From: Oleiagrimonas sp963747595
GTDB taxonomy: Bacteria > Pseudomonadota > Gammaproteobacteria > Xanthomonadales > Rhodanobacteraceae
Direction: 5' to 3'
Assembly (NCBI GenBank): GCA_963747595.1
Contig: CAVVFO010000001.1
Span: 248,001 to 312,000 of the forward strand
Length of the DNA stretch: 64,000 bases
Under the pieces are notes generated by a model, which was not told where the DNA came from, searched no databases, and saw nothing but the letters and a program-made list of their open reading frames with translations. Shown one piece after another: positions 22,620-31,638 of this stretch. The position numbers and the translations under genes are program-made. Positions within the stretch are counted from its first letter, which is position 1, and every line of letters starts with the position of its first letter.

Positions 22620-24647
22620 ATGCCCCTTCGCCGCCAACTGCTCCTGGTCGCCCTGTGCACGCTGGTGCTGCCGCTCACCGGCTGGCTGTATGTGCGGCAG
22701 ATGGAGTCGCTGCTGCGTCAGGGGCAGGCGCAGGCGCTGATTGCCTCGGCCCGTGCGCTGGCGCGGGGCCTGGCGGCAAGCGGTGATGCGCTGCCGGCGC
22801 GCGGACATGGCTGGTATGTGCAGTCGTCCACGCAGTCCATCACTGTCGACGGATATGGCGATGACTGGGCGCCGCTGACGCCCTGGATGCAGGGTTTTCC
22901 CGGCCATGGGCAGCTGTTGCTGGCGCACGACGCGCAGGGCATGTATCTGTTTGCCAGGGTCGCCGACGCCACACGTACCCGTGCCGATTCCGGCGACGCC
23001 GATGCCATGCGCGCCGATCACGTGATTCTGGAACTGGGGCAGGGTGATCATCGACAGGCCTACCTGATTGCCAGTGCAGCGCCGGGGACCTTCGAGGCGC
23101 GGGCGCTGGGTCTTGCAGATCCGCAATTTCCGCCGGCCTTGCGCGGGGCATGGCAGGAAGACGGCAGTGGTTACAGCATCGAACTGCATTTTCCTGCGCA
23201 GCTGCAGCCGGATGCACTGGGTATCCGTGCCTACGATGCCGGGCAGGCGCAGCCCCCACGGACGGCGGTGGACATGCATCCGCTCTTGCGCGATTCGCCG
23301 GCACTCTCCGCGGATCTGGCGCAACTGGCGCCGCCCGGCACCCGGACGCGGGTGCTGGCGCCGGGCGCGTGGCGTCTGGCGCAAAGCGGCAACCTCACGC
23401 TGCCGGGTGGGCATCAGGGCCCGGGCTGGCTGGCCGCCGCCATCTACCGGCTGCTGATCGCCGCGCCGCTGCAGCCAGCGGTGCCGTGGACCGACGATGC
23501 GCCGCGCATCTCCACGCCGGAAATCATGCATGCGCTGCGCGGCAAGCCGGATGCCGTCTGGCGCGCGAGTGCAACGGGCAACGGCGTGGTCCTGGGCGTG
23601 GCGGTGCCTTTGCGCGAACACGGCCAGGTACGCGGCGCACTCAGCCTGGAGAAGGCCAGCCAGTCTGTACCGCTGCTCGCCAACCGTGCATTGCTGACCT
23701 TGCTGCTGGCCTCGCTGGCCGTGCTGCTGGTCGCCGGCGGCGTGCTGTTCGCGTTTGCCACGCGCCTGAGTCTGCGCCTGCGACGACTGCGCGACGCGGC
23801 CGAGCAGGCACAGGCCAATGAGGGTCGGTACGCAGGCCGTTTCCCGCTGACCGACGCCGCTGACGAGGTCGGCGACCTGTCGCGCAGTTTTGCCCGGCTG
23901 TTCGACGCAGTGGGCAACTACACCGATTACCTGCGCACGCTGGCCTCCAAGCTGTCGCACGAACTCAACACGCCACTGGCCATCGTCAAGTCGTCACTGG
24001 ACAACCTGGAGCACGCCCTGGGTGGCGAGCTGAACATGCCCGACGAGGCGCGCCCGTATCTGCAGCGCGCCCGCGACGGCGCCGCGCGGCTGGGTGCGCT
24101 GGTGCGTGCCATGAGCGCCGCCACCCGCATGGAGCGCGCCATCGCCGCTGCCGAAGCCGAGGATGTCGACCTGTGTGCCGTCGTGCGTGGCTGCATCGAA
24201 GCCTACCGGCCGTTGCTCGGCGAACGCACGCTGGAAACCGATCTGCCGCAGGCGCCATTGCCCCTGCACGGCGCACCCGAGCTGATTGCGCAGGCGCTGG
24301 ACAAGCTCGTCGACAATGCCTTGTCGTTTGCGCCGCCCACAGGCTGGATTCGCATCGCGCTGCACACCACGGATTCCGGCGCAGCGCTCACTGTCGCCAA
24401 CCAGGGTCCGCTGCTGCCCGATGCCATGCAGGGCCGCCTGTTCGATTCGCTGGTCAGCCTGCGCGAGACCTCCGCGCATGGCGCCACGCCGCATCTGGGG
24501 CTGGGACTCTACGTGGTGCGCCTGATCGCCGAACGCCACGGCGGCGAGGCCGTCGCGCGCAACCTCGATGGCGCGGACGGCGTCGCCTTCACCCTGCACC
24601 TGCGCGGCATGCCACGCCAGCGCATGGTCGATGCCAAACCCGCGTAG
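22620..24647 (+). CDS. Sensor histidine kinase with CBM9-like periplasmic domain, PdsS-like
   Basis: A 675-residue inner-membrane kinase. A first helix (LLLVALCTLVLPLTGWLYV) is followed by a roughly 320-residue periplasmic part. That part begins with SITVDGYGDDWAPL and contains a beta-sandwich resembling carbohydrate-binding CBM9-type domains. A second helix (near residue 360), HAMP linker, HisKA domain (LSHELNTPLAIV, phospho-acceptor His) and HATPase domain (LVDNALSF, HLGLGLYVV) complete it. Its layout fits the histidine kinase of dedicated sortase systems (TIGR03785 type), though the ligand is unknown. In this sugar-degrading genome an envelope glycan cue is a fair guess. Confidence 0.82.
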   Translation: MPLRRQLLLVALCTLVLPLTGWLYVRQMESLLRQGQAQALIASARALARGLAASGDALPARGHGWYVQSSTQSITVDGYGDDWAPLTPWMQGFPGHGQLLLAHDAQGMYLFARVADATRTRADSGDADAMRADHVILELGQGDHRQAYLIASAAPGTFEARALGLADPQFPPALRGAWQEDGSGYSIELHFPAQLQPDALGIRAYDAGQAQPPRTAVDMHPLLRDSPALSADLAQLAPPGTRTRVLAPGAWRLAQSGNLTLPGGHQGPGWLAAAIYRLLIAAPLQPAVPWTDDAPRISTPEIMHALRGKPDAVWRASATGNGVVLGVAVPLREHGQVRGALSLEKASQSVPLLANRALLTLLLASLAVLLVAGGVLFAFATRLSLRLRRLRDAAEQAQANEGRYAGRFPLTDAADEVGDLSRSFARLFDAVGNYTDYLRTLASKLSHELNTPLAIVKSSLDNLEHALGGELNMPDEARPYLQRARDGAARLGALVRAMSAATRMERAIAAAEAEDVDLCAVVRGCIEAYRPLLGERTLETDLPQAPLPLHGAPELIAQALDKLVDNALSFAPPTGWIRIALHTTDSGAALTVANQGPLLPDAMQGRLFDSLVSLRETSAHGATPHLGLGLYVVRLIAERHGGEAVARNLDGADGVAFTLHLRGMPRQRMVDAKPA

Positions 24648-24734
24648 GGCGGATCAAGGGCCCCGCACTTGATCCTGTTTCTCGATCACATCTCATCGAA
24701 GCCAAACTCCACCGGCAAAACGGACTCCTCACAT

Positions 24735-24764
24735 CCGTCATCCCAGCTTTCGCTGGGATGACGG
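24735..24764. repeat. 13-bp perfect inverted repeat (CCGTCATCCCAGC type)
   Basis: CCGTCATCCCAGC (24735-24747) and its exact complement (24752-24764) flank TTTC. Sequences of the form GTCATCCC-AGC-GAAAG are common dispersed palindromes in proteobacteria. It follows the kinase gene and may act as its mRNA end. Confidence 0.65.
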
Positions 24765-24827
24765 GTAGGGAGAGGCTGTCTTGGCGACCGTCTCCGTGCA
24801 CCAGAAAAATGTGATCAAGAGACAGAA

Positions 24828-24886
24828 CCCGATCCGTCGTGTTGTTCCCGACCGAAGGAAGTCCCCCTGTGGGATTGATCTATCCA
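24828..24886. repeat. Degenerate long REP element upstream of trpE
   Basis: The stretch CGATCCGTCG ... GGAAGTCCCC ... GGGATTGATC repeats the long REP form seen at 22518, 31548 and 35373, with weakened outer arms. Confidence 0.6.
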
Positions 24887-24917
24887 ACGAAGCTCTCGAT
24901 GATGCGGTGAGGGCCGG

Positions 24918-26438
24918 GTGCCTGCTATCTTCGACGGCCCCTTGTTTTCGGCTTATCGCAACGTGATCTCGCAGTCCGACTTCAACGACCTGGCCGCGGC
25001 CGGCCACACTCGCATCCCGGTGGTGCGCGAGGTGCTGTCCGATCTGGATACGCCGCTGTCGGTGTACCAGAAACTGGCCGACGGGCCGTACACGTTCCTG
25101 TTCGAGTCGGTCGAGGGCGGCGAGAACTGGGGCCGGCATTCCATCATCGGCCTGCCGGCAAAGCGCGTGTTCAAGCTGCGTGGACATACGCTGGAGACCG
25201 AGGACTTCGGCGAAGTCACCGCGTCACGCGAGGTGGCCGATCCGCTGGCCGAGATCGAGGCGTTGCGCACCAGCTACGACGTGCCGCACCTGCCGGATCT
25301 GCCCGCCTTCACCGGCGGTCTGGTCGGATATTTCGGCTTCGAGACCATCGGCTACATCGAGCCGCGTCTGGCGCAGTGGGAGCGCGAGGATGAGCTGGGC
25401 ACGCCTGACGTGTTGCTGATGCTGGCCGAGGAGCTGGCCGTGTTCGACAGTCTCAAGGGACGTCTGTACCTGATCGTGCATGCCGATCCCTCGCAGCCGC
25501 AGGCGTGGGCGCGCGCGCAGCGGCGGCTGGAGGAACTGGTCTATCGCCTGCGTCACTCCGGCTCCACCTATCCGGAAAACCTGCATCCGCAGCCGCTCGA
25601 GGAAAGCGACTTCAAGTCCTCGTTCACGCGGCCGGAATTCGAGTCGATGGTGGAGCGCGCCAAGGAGTACATCCGCGCTGGCGACATCTTCCAGGTGGTG
25701 CCCTCGCAGCGCCTCAGCGTGCCCTTCAGCACGCGGCCGGTGGATGTATACCGCGCATTGCGTGCACTCAACCCGTCGCCGTACATGTATTTCCTGGACC
25801 TGGGCGAGACGCAGATCGTGGGATCGTCGCCGGAGATCCTGGCGCGGCTCAAGGACGGCAAGGTGGTGGTGCGGCCGCTGGCCGGCACGCGCCGCCGCGG
25901 GGTCGATGCCGCCGAGGACCGGGCGCTGGAGGCCGAGTTGCTGGCCGATCCCAAGGAGCGCGCCGAGCACCTGATGCTGATCGATCTGGGGCGCAACGAT
26001 GTCGGTCGCGTCAGCGACATCGGCAGCGTCGAGGTCACCGATGCGTTTGCCATCGAGCGTTATTCGCACGTCATGCACATCGTGTCGCAGGTGCAGGGCA
26101 CGGTGCGTGATGGGCTCAACTACATGGATGTGCTGAAGGCCACATTCCCGGCCGGCACCCTGAGCGGCGCGCCCAAGATCCGGGCGCTGGAAATCATCCA
26201 GGAGCTGGAGCCGTTCAAGCGCAACATCTATTCCGGCGCCATCGGCTGGATCGGCTGGTGGGGCGATGCCGATACCGCCATTGCCATCCGCACCGCGGTG
26301 ATCCACGACGGCCGCCTGCACGTGCAGGCCGGTGCCGGCATCGTCTACGACTCCGACCCGGCCACCGAGTGGGAAGAAACCATGACCAAGGGCCGCGCGC
26401 TGTTTCGCGCCGTGGCGCAGGCGGCCGGAGGGTTGTAG
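24918..26438 (+). CDS. trpE: Anthranilate synthase component I
   Basis: The enzyme joins chorismate with ammonia or glutamine nitrogen to give anthranilate, the first step to tryptophan. The 506-residue frame has the N-terminal inhibitor domain (LLESxxx region here FLFESVEGGENWGRHSIIG) and the chorismate-binding domain (GDIFQVVPSQR, VGSSPEIL, RPLAGTRRRG, LIDLGRNDVGR, GTLSGAPKIRALEII, GAGIVYDSDP). Translation may begin at GTG 24918, which has GAGGG upstream, or at GTG 24963, which gives the VISQSDFNDLAAAGHTRIP start usual for Xanthomonad TrpE. No leader peptide or attenuator was seen. The partner trpG is not in the window. Confidence 0.95.
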   Translation: MPAIFDGPLFSAYRNVISQSDFNDLAAAGHTRIPVVREVLSDLDTPLSVYQKLADGPYTFLFESVEGGENWGRHSIIGLPAKRVFKLRGHTLETEDFGEVTASREVADPLAEIEALRTSYDVPHLPDLPAFTGGLVGYFGFETIGYIEPRLAQWEREDELGTPDVLLMLAEELAVFDSLKGRLYLIVHADPSQPQAWARAQRRLEELVYRLRHSGSTYPENLHPQPLEESDFKSSFTRPEFESMVERAKEYIRAGDIFQVVPSQRLSVPFSTRPVDVYRALRALNPSPYMYFLDLGETQIVGSSPEILARLKDGKVVVRPLAGTRRRGVDAAEDRALEAELLADPKERAEHLMLIDLGRNDVGRVSDIGSVEVTDAFAIERYSHVMHIVSQVQGTVRDGLNYMDVLKATFPAGTLSGAPKIRALEIIQELEPFKRNIYSGAIGWIGWWGDADTAIAIRTAVIHDGRLHVQAGAGIVYDSDPATEWEETMTKGRALFRAVAQAAGGL

Positions 26439-26538
26439 GCGCACCGGCAATCCCTGTGGATAGGCGGGTGTATAAAGGCGTTCATCCGCAGGTGTTGCGG
26501 TTTTTTTGCCGGACGGGTGGGTTTTTTGGGAGAGAGCC

Positions 26539-26862
26539 ATGCTGGTAGTGACGACGGAAAACGTGCCCGGCCAGCGGGTGCGCGAGGTCAAGGGCCAGGT
26601 ATTCGGCCTGGTGGTACGCAGTCGCGGACTTGGCGGCAATGTGATGGCCGGTCTGCGCTCGCTGGTCGGCGGCGAGATCCATGAATATACGCAGATGCTG
26701 GAAGAGGCGCGGCGGCATGCGCTGGACCGGCTGGTGACCAACGCCGATGCCATGGGTGTCAATGCCGTGCTCATGATGCGTTTCGATTCGGCGGAAATCG
26801 GCCAGACCATGAGCGAGATCGTGGCCTACGGCACCGCGGTGGTGCTGGAACCGGCACACTGA
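26539..26862 (+). CDS. ybjQ: YbjQ-family protein (DUF74)
   Basis: A 107-residue pentamer-forming cytosolic protein of the YbjQ/UPF0145 heavy-metal-binding-like family; biochemical role unknown. Typical blocks are LVVTTENVPGQRV, VRSRGLGGN, GGEIHEYTQMLEEAR and GVNAVLMMRFDSAEIG. ATG 26539 has GGGAGAG upstream. It is followed 12 bp later by a small membrane protein gene, probably cotranscribed. Confidence 0.88.
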   Translation: MLVVTTENVPGQRVREVKGQVFGLVVRSRGLGGNVMAGLRSLVGGEIHEYTQMLEEARRHALDRLVTNADAMGVNAVLMMRFDSAEIGQTMSEIVAYGTAVVLEPAH

Positions 26863-26874
26863 GAGCGGCATCGA

Positions 26875-27198
26875 ATGCTGCGCAAGACGCTTTGCATCCT
26901 CGGTGCGTTGTGCCTGCTGGCTGCTGCCGCGGCGCTGCTGACCGGAGCGGGGGCCGTGTTCGTGCCGCAGTTGCTGCTGTCGGGGCTGATCCTGCTGGTG
27001 GGGCTGGCCGTTGAACGCTGGCGTTACAAGCCGGTGCGTCGCCAGCGCATCGATCCGGGCTGGCAGGATACCGGCGAACGCTTCGTCGATCCGGAGACCG
27101 GCGCGATCACGGCAGTGTATTTCGATCCGTTGGCCGCCGAGCGCCATTACATCGCAGTGGAAAACAAGGCGGATGGGGTGCGTAGGCGACCGCCGTGA
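26875..27198 (+). CDS. Small two-helix membrane protein (107 aa)
   Basis: Two N-terminal membrane helices (LCILGALCLLAAAAALL and VPQLLLSGLILLVGLAV) are followed by a basic soluble tail containing RIDPGWQDTGERFVDPETG, a segment seen in hypothetical proteins that neighbour ybjQ genes in Xanthomonads. No known function. Confidence 0.7.
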   Translation: MLRKTLCILGALCLLAAAAALLTGAGAVFVPQLLLSGLILLVGLAVERWRYKPVRRQRIDPGWQDTGERFVDPETGAITAVYFDPLAAERHYIAVENKADGVRRRPP

Positions 27199-27321
27199 CC
27201 GCTGCGCTCATCGCGGTTCGGATCATGCAGCGTCCTGAAGCGTCGCCATGCATGGCCACGCCCCCGAGCCTTGGTGCTATGCTTCGCCCGCCGGCTGCGG
27301 TCGGCGAGACAGCAAGCAACG

Positions 27322-27515
27322 TCTTCAGGGCGGGGTGCAAGTCCCCACCGGCGGTAGGTTCATCGAGAACAAGCCCGCGAGCGCTTCCGGAGGGTATCGG
27401 AAGGTCAGCAGATCCGGTCCGAATCCGGAGCCGACGGTCATAGTCCGGATGAAAGAAGACGGCCACGCGCAATCCAGTCGGGTTGACGCGCAGCCTCATG
27501 CCTTGGGGCGTTTTT
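27322..27515 (+). ncRNA. FMN riboswitch (RFN element) with terminator platform
   Basis: The aptamer (about 27322-27462) shows the conserved blocks in order: CGGGGTGCAAGTCCCCACC, GGCGGTA, AGCCCGCGAGCGC, GGTCAGCAGATCCGGT, CCGGAGCCGACGGTCATAG and CCGGATGAAAG. Downstream, GCCTC (27493-27497) can pair with GGGGC (27505-27509) before TTTTT (27511-27515), a short terminator. The element controls ribE and probably the genes behind it by FMN feedback. Confidence 0.95.
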
Positions 27516-27603
27516 CGTCTTTCACATCACGTGACGGGAAACGTTTCAATGAACCAATCTGCTACGCGTTCCGCGTGCATCCTCAAGACGAGGGCGCGCT
27601 GAC

Positions 27604-28245
27604 ATGTTCACCGGCATCATTCAGTCCGTGGGCCGCATCGGCAGCCTCGAGCGCCGTGGCGGCGACGTGCGGCTGACCGTGCAGGCCGGCGCTCTCGATC
27701 TTTCCGATGTGCAACTCGGCGACAGCATCGCCGTGGCCGGCTGCTGCCTGACCGTGGTGGCGCTGGAGGGCGAGGGTTTCGCCGCCGACGTGTCCAACGA
27801 ATCCTTGTCCCTGACCACGCTGGGGCAGCTCGTTGCGGGCGATCCTGTCAATCTGGAAAAGGCATTGCGCCTGGCGGATCGCCTGGGCGGGCACCTGGTG
27901 TCCGGGCATGTCGATGGTCTCGGCAAGGTCGTCTCCGCGCGCGCGGACGGGCGTTCGCAGCGCTGGACATTCGAGGCTCCCGACGCGCTGGCGCGCTACG
28001 TGGCGCACAAGGGCTCGATCTGCATCGACGGTGTCAGCCTCACCGTCAATGCGGTCGATGGCAGCCGCTTCGGCATCAACCTGATTCCGCATACGGTGGC
28101 GCACACCAGTTTTTCGCGGCGCCGCCCGGGGGATGCAGTGAATCTGGAGGTGGATGTGGTAGCGCGCTACGTCGAGCGGCTGCTGTCCGCAGGTGAGGCG
28201 CCTCGGCTGGATGAAGCGTTTCTCAAGCAGCATGGTTTCGCCTGA
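27604..28245 (+). CDS. ribE: Riboflavin synthase, alpha subunit
   Basis: The enzyme dismutates two 6,7-dimethyl-8-ribityllumazine molecules to riboflavin. At 213 residues it has the usual two lumazine-binding barrels. MFTGIIQSVG opens the first and GVSLTVNAVDG lies in the second, with SGHVDGLG between. It is the first gene after the FMN riboswitch. Confidence 0.95.
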   Translation: MFTGIIQSVGRIGSLERRGGDVRLTVQAGALDLSDVQLGDSIAVAGCCLTVVALEGEGFAADVSNESLSLTTLGQLVAGDPVNLEKALRLADRLGGHLVSGHVDGLGKVVSARADGRSQRWTFEAPDALARYVAHKGSICIDGVSLTVNAVDGSRFGINLIPHTVAHTSFSRRRPGDAVNLEVDVVARYVERLLSAGEAPRLDEAFLKQHGFA

Positions 28246-28368
28246 TCCCGCGGCGCAATGCCCTGCCGCATGACGGGCAGAGCAATCAATTCGACCTCGA
28301 ATCCAGGCTCTCGTCGTCTTGGCGAAGCCGGGGGTGACGGCCCCTCCATTTTTCAGCGAAGCGAATCC

Positions 28369-29457
28369 ATGACATTCAACACCATCCCCGAGATCCTCCA
28401 AGACATCCGCGCCGGCCGCATGGTGGTGATGCTGGACGACGAGGACCGCGAAAACGAGGGCGACCTGATCATGGCCGCGCAGAGCGTGCGGCCCGAAGAC
28501 ATCAACTTCATGGTGCGCGAGGCGCGCGGCCTGGTGTGTCTGGCATTGACCGAGCAGCGCTGCCGCGAGCTGGGTCTCAAGCCCATGGTCAGCGACAATA
28601 CCTCGCCGTACCACACCAACTTCACCGTCTCCATCGAGGCGGCCGAGGGCGTGACTACCGGCATTTCCGCTTATGACCGCGCACGCACCGTGCAGGCGGC
28701 GGTGAATCCGCAGGCGCGGCCCGAAGACCTGACCCAGCCGGGCCACATCTTTCCGCTGACGGCGCAACCCGGTGGCGTGCTCAGCCGCGCCGGCCACACC
28801 GAGGCGGCCAGCGATCTGGCCGGGCTGGCCGGCCTGGAGCCGGCCGGCGTACTGGTCGAGGTGTTGCACGAGGATGGTTCCATGGCGCGGCGGCCGGAGC
28901 TGGAAGCGTTCGCGAAGAAGCACGATCTGAAGATCGGTTCCATCGCCGACCTGATCCGCTACCGGCTGGAAACCGAAAAGACGGTCGAGCGAGTGCACGA
29001 GTCGGATGTGGACACCGAGATGGGCGCGTTTCACCTGGTGGTCTACCGCGACCAGTTGCGCCATGGTCTGCATTTCGCCCTGACCCGCGGTGATGTGAAC
29101 GGCGAGGCCCCCGTGACCACGCGTGTACACGTGCGCAACACCTTGTCCGACGTGCTGCACCTGAAGCGGGACGATCTGGGCCTGACGGTCACCGCTGCAC
29201 TCAAGCGCATCGCGGAGGAATCACGCGGCGTTCTTCTGGTGCTGTCCGGCGAGGACACCCCCGATGCCCTGCTGGGGCGCCTGAACGGCGAGGCGCATGC
29301 GAGCGACGACGACAGCGAGCAGCAGGCATGGCGCCAGTTGGGGCTGGGCGCGCAGATCCTTGCCGACCTCGGCGTGCGTCGGCTGCGCGTGCTGGGCACG
29401 CCGCGCAAGCTGGTGGGACTGGGCGGGTTCGGTCTGGAGGTGGTTGAATACGTTTGA
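28369..29457 (+). CDS. ribB: 3,4-dihydroxy-2-butanone-4-phosphate synthase with degenerate GTP cyclohydrolase II domain
   Basis: The N-terminal 200 residues form an intact RibB domain that turns ribulose 5-phosphate into the four-carbon riboflavin precursor. VMLDDEDRENEGDLIMAAQ holds the acidic metal site, and PGHIFPL and RAGHTEA are conserved. The C-terminal half has the GTP cyclohydrolase II fold, but the three zinc-binding cysteines expected after TTRVH are absent (the region reads VHVRNTLSDVLHLKRDDLG). This half should therefore be inactive, as in RibBX-type proteins. A true ribA must be elsewhere. ATG 28369 gives the family start; upstream frame residues are not conserved. Confidence 0.9.
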   Translation: MTFNTIPEILQDIRAGRMVVMLDDEDRENEGDLIMAAQSVRPEDINFMVREARGLVCLALTEQRCRELGLKPMVSDNTSPYHTNFTVSIEAAEGVTTGISAYDRARTVQAAVNPQARPEDLTQPGHIFPLTAQPGGVLSRAGHTEAASDLAGLAGLEPAGVLVEVLHEDGSMARRPELEAFAKKHDLKIGSIADLIRYRLETEKTVERVHESDVDTEMGAFHLVVYRDQLRHGLHFALTRGDVNGEAPVTTRVHVRNTLSDVLHLKRDDLGLTVTAALKRIAEESRGVLLVLSGEDTPDALLGRLNGEAHASDDDSEQQAWRQLGLGAQILADLGVRRLRVLGTPRKLVGLGGFGLEVVEYV

Positions 29458-29504
29458 CGCAGCAGTGCGCACCGACCCATGCACGGCATCAGGACAGGGC
29501 AACC

Positions 29505-30473
29505 ATGCAACCTCTCGACATCCAGCTGATCGCCCCCTCGGGCTGGCCGGCCGCCGACGCCGTGGCGCGCGGGGTGACGTGGTTGCGCGGCATGGGACAT
29601 CGGGTCTCCGGCGCCGATTCGGCCGCCCGCCGCCACCTGCGGTTTGCCGGCAGCGATGCCGAGCGCGCGGCAGACATCAACCGCCTGGCCGACCCGGACC
29701 GGCCGTTGCCGCAGATCGTCATGGCGGTGCGCGGGGGGTACGGTATCCATCGCATTCTGGATCGGATCGACTACGCGGGGTTGCGCCACCGCCTGCACGG
29801 CAGCCCGTGTGTGATCGTCGGTCACAGCGACATGACCGCGTTGAGCATGGCGTTGCTGGCACGCGCCGACCTGATCACCTTCCAGGGGCCGATGCTGGCC
29901 TACGACTTCGGCGCCGATGGCATCAGCGATTTTACCCACACGGTGTTCTGGACCACCGTGTGCGCCGCCTCGCACACAGCGCGCTGGCAAACCCATGAAA
30001 CCCGTCGAATCCATGCGGCGGACGGCATCGACGTGCATGGCACGCTGTGGGGCGGCAATCTGGCAGTCATGGCCAGCCTGGCAGGGACGCCTTATCTGCC
30101 GCAGATCGACGACGGCATCCTGTTTCTGGAGGATGTGTTCGAGCCGGCCTACCGTATCGAACGACTGCTTTACCAACTGCACCACGCCGGCGTACTGCAT
30201 CGTCAGCGTGCGATCGTGCTGGGCGATTTTTCCAGCTACCGGGCGGACGAGTACAGCAATGCGTATCATCTCCAGGCCATCATCGAGCATCTGCGCCAGA
30301 TCAGCGCCGTCCCGGTGATCACCCGCATGCCTTTCGGCCACTGCCGTGACAAGCTGACCTTGCCGGTGGGCGCGCGCGCGCGTCTCACCGTGGAGGACGG
30401 CACGGCGGAGCTGGCTTTCGCCGGATATCCCCACGTGACGGCGCAGGCGGCGCGCGCGTCGCAAACCCCGTAG
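29505..30473 (+). CDS. ldcA: LD-carboxypeptidase (S66 family)
   Basis: A cytoplasmic serine peptidase that removes the terminal D-Ala of murein tetrapeptides during recycling. The 322-residue protein has the nucleophile Ser in VGHSDMTA, Glu in LFLEDVFEP and His in FGHCRDKL, the Ser-Glu-His triad of family S66. VMAVRGGYG is the substrate loop. It sits within the riboflavin cluster, between ribB and ribH, with no known link to flavin synthesis. A MccF-like self-immunity role is possible in this family but LdcA is more likely. Confidence 0.87.
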   Translation: MQPLDIQLIAPSGWPAADAVARGVTWLRGMGHRVSGADSAARRHLRFAGSDAERAADINRLADPDRPLPQIVMAVRGGYGIHRILDRIDYAGLRHRLHGSPCVIVGHSDMTALSMALLARADLITFQGPMLAYDFGADGISDFTHTVFWTTVCAASHTARWQTHETRRIHAADGIDVHGTLWGGNLAVMASLAGTPYLPQIDDGILFLEDVFEPAYRIERLLYQLHHAGVLHRQRAIVLGDFSSYRADEYSNAYHLQAIIEHLRQISAVPVITRMPFGHCRDKLTLPVGARARLTVEDGTAELAFAGYPHVTAQAARASQTP

Positions 30474-30505
30474 AATACGCGGCCCCGCAAGGAATTTGAG
30501 TCGAC

Positions 30506-30966
<461 letters not shown>

Positions 30967-30967
<1 letters not shown>

Positions 30968-31416
30968 TGGCGAGCAGACACCACGACGGCATCGATCACG
31001 CTGCGCGTTCGCGCGCGCGTCGGCGCGCCCTGCAGGCGGTCTACGCCTGGGAGATGGGAGGCGCCGGCATGGACAAGGTGATCGAGCAGTTCCGCCACGA
31101 GCAGGACATGGCCATCGCCGATTTGGACTATTTCGAGGATCTGTTGCGCGGTATCGAAAGCCACTGCGCCGAACTGGATGCGGGCCTGAAGCCGCATCTG
31201 GACCGCGAGGTGGCGCAGGTGGATCCCATCGAGCGCTCCGCGCTGCGCCTGGCTGCCTACGAGCTGAAGTTCCGGCCCGACGTGCCCTATCGCGTGATCC
31301 TCAACGAGGCGGTGGAAGTGACCAAGCGCTTCGGTGCCGAGCACGGCCACACCTACGTCAACGGCGTGCTGGACAAGCTGGCCGGCGAATGGCGCCAGAG
31401 CGAAAAATCATTGTAG
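30967..31416 (+). CDS. nusB: Transcription antitermination factor NusB
   Basis: A 149-residue all-helical protein that binds boxA RNA with S10 in rRNA antitermination. The conserved RSRARRRALQAVYAWEM start and NEAVEVTKRFGAEHGHTYVNGVLDKLA end are clear. It starts by TGATG overlap with ribH. Its TAG stop is part of the GTAG head of a REP element. Confidence 0.95.
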
Positions 31417-31600
31417 GACGGCTCAAGGAGCGACAGCGACGGAGCCGCCTGCTTGCGGAGACGTCACGTCGTTTGCGGCGATCTCGTATTGCATGCAGGC
31501 ACTGATCGGCGCCTTGGCGCAGAGAGTAAGGTTATTAGCGGCACGCAGGCGGATCCGTCGCGTTGCTCCTGAAGGAAATCTCCTTGCGGGTTGACCCGCC
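31413..31600. repeat. REP pair (short + long GTAG elements) at the nusB stop
   Basis: The short element (31413-31449) begins with the GTAG that contains the nusB stop codon and runs GACGGCTCAAGGAGCG ... GACGGAGCCGCC. The inverted long element (31548-31600) reads GGCGGATCCG ... GACCCGCC. The pair separates nusB from thiL. Confidence 0.78.
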
Positions 31601-31638
31601 CCACCGGATTTGCGTTTCCCCACTTCCCGGCTCCCGAC

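Noticed and set aside
22617..23960. 447-codon minus-strand frame opposite the sensor kinase
   Set aside because: Gln/Arg-rich shadow; the kinase frame is clearly coding.
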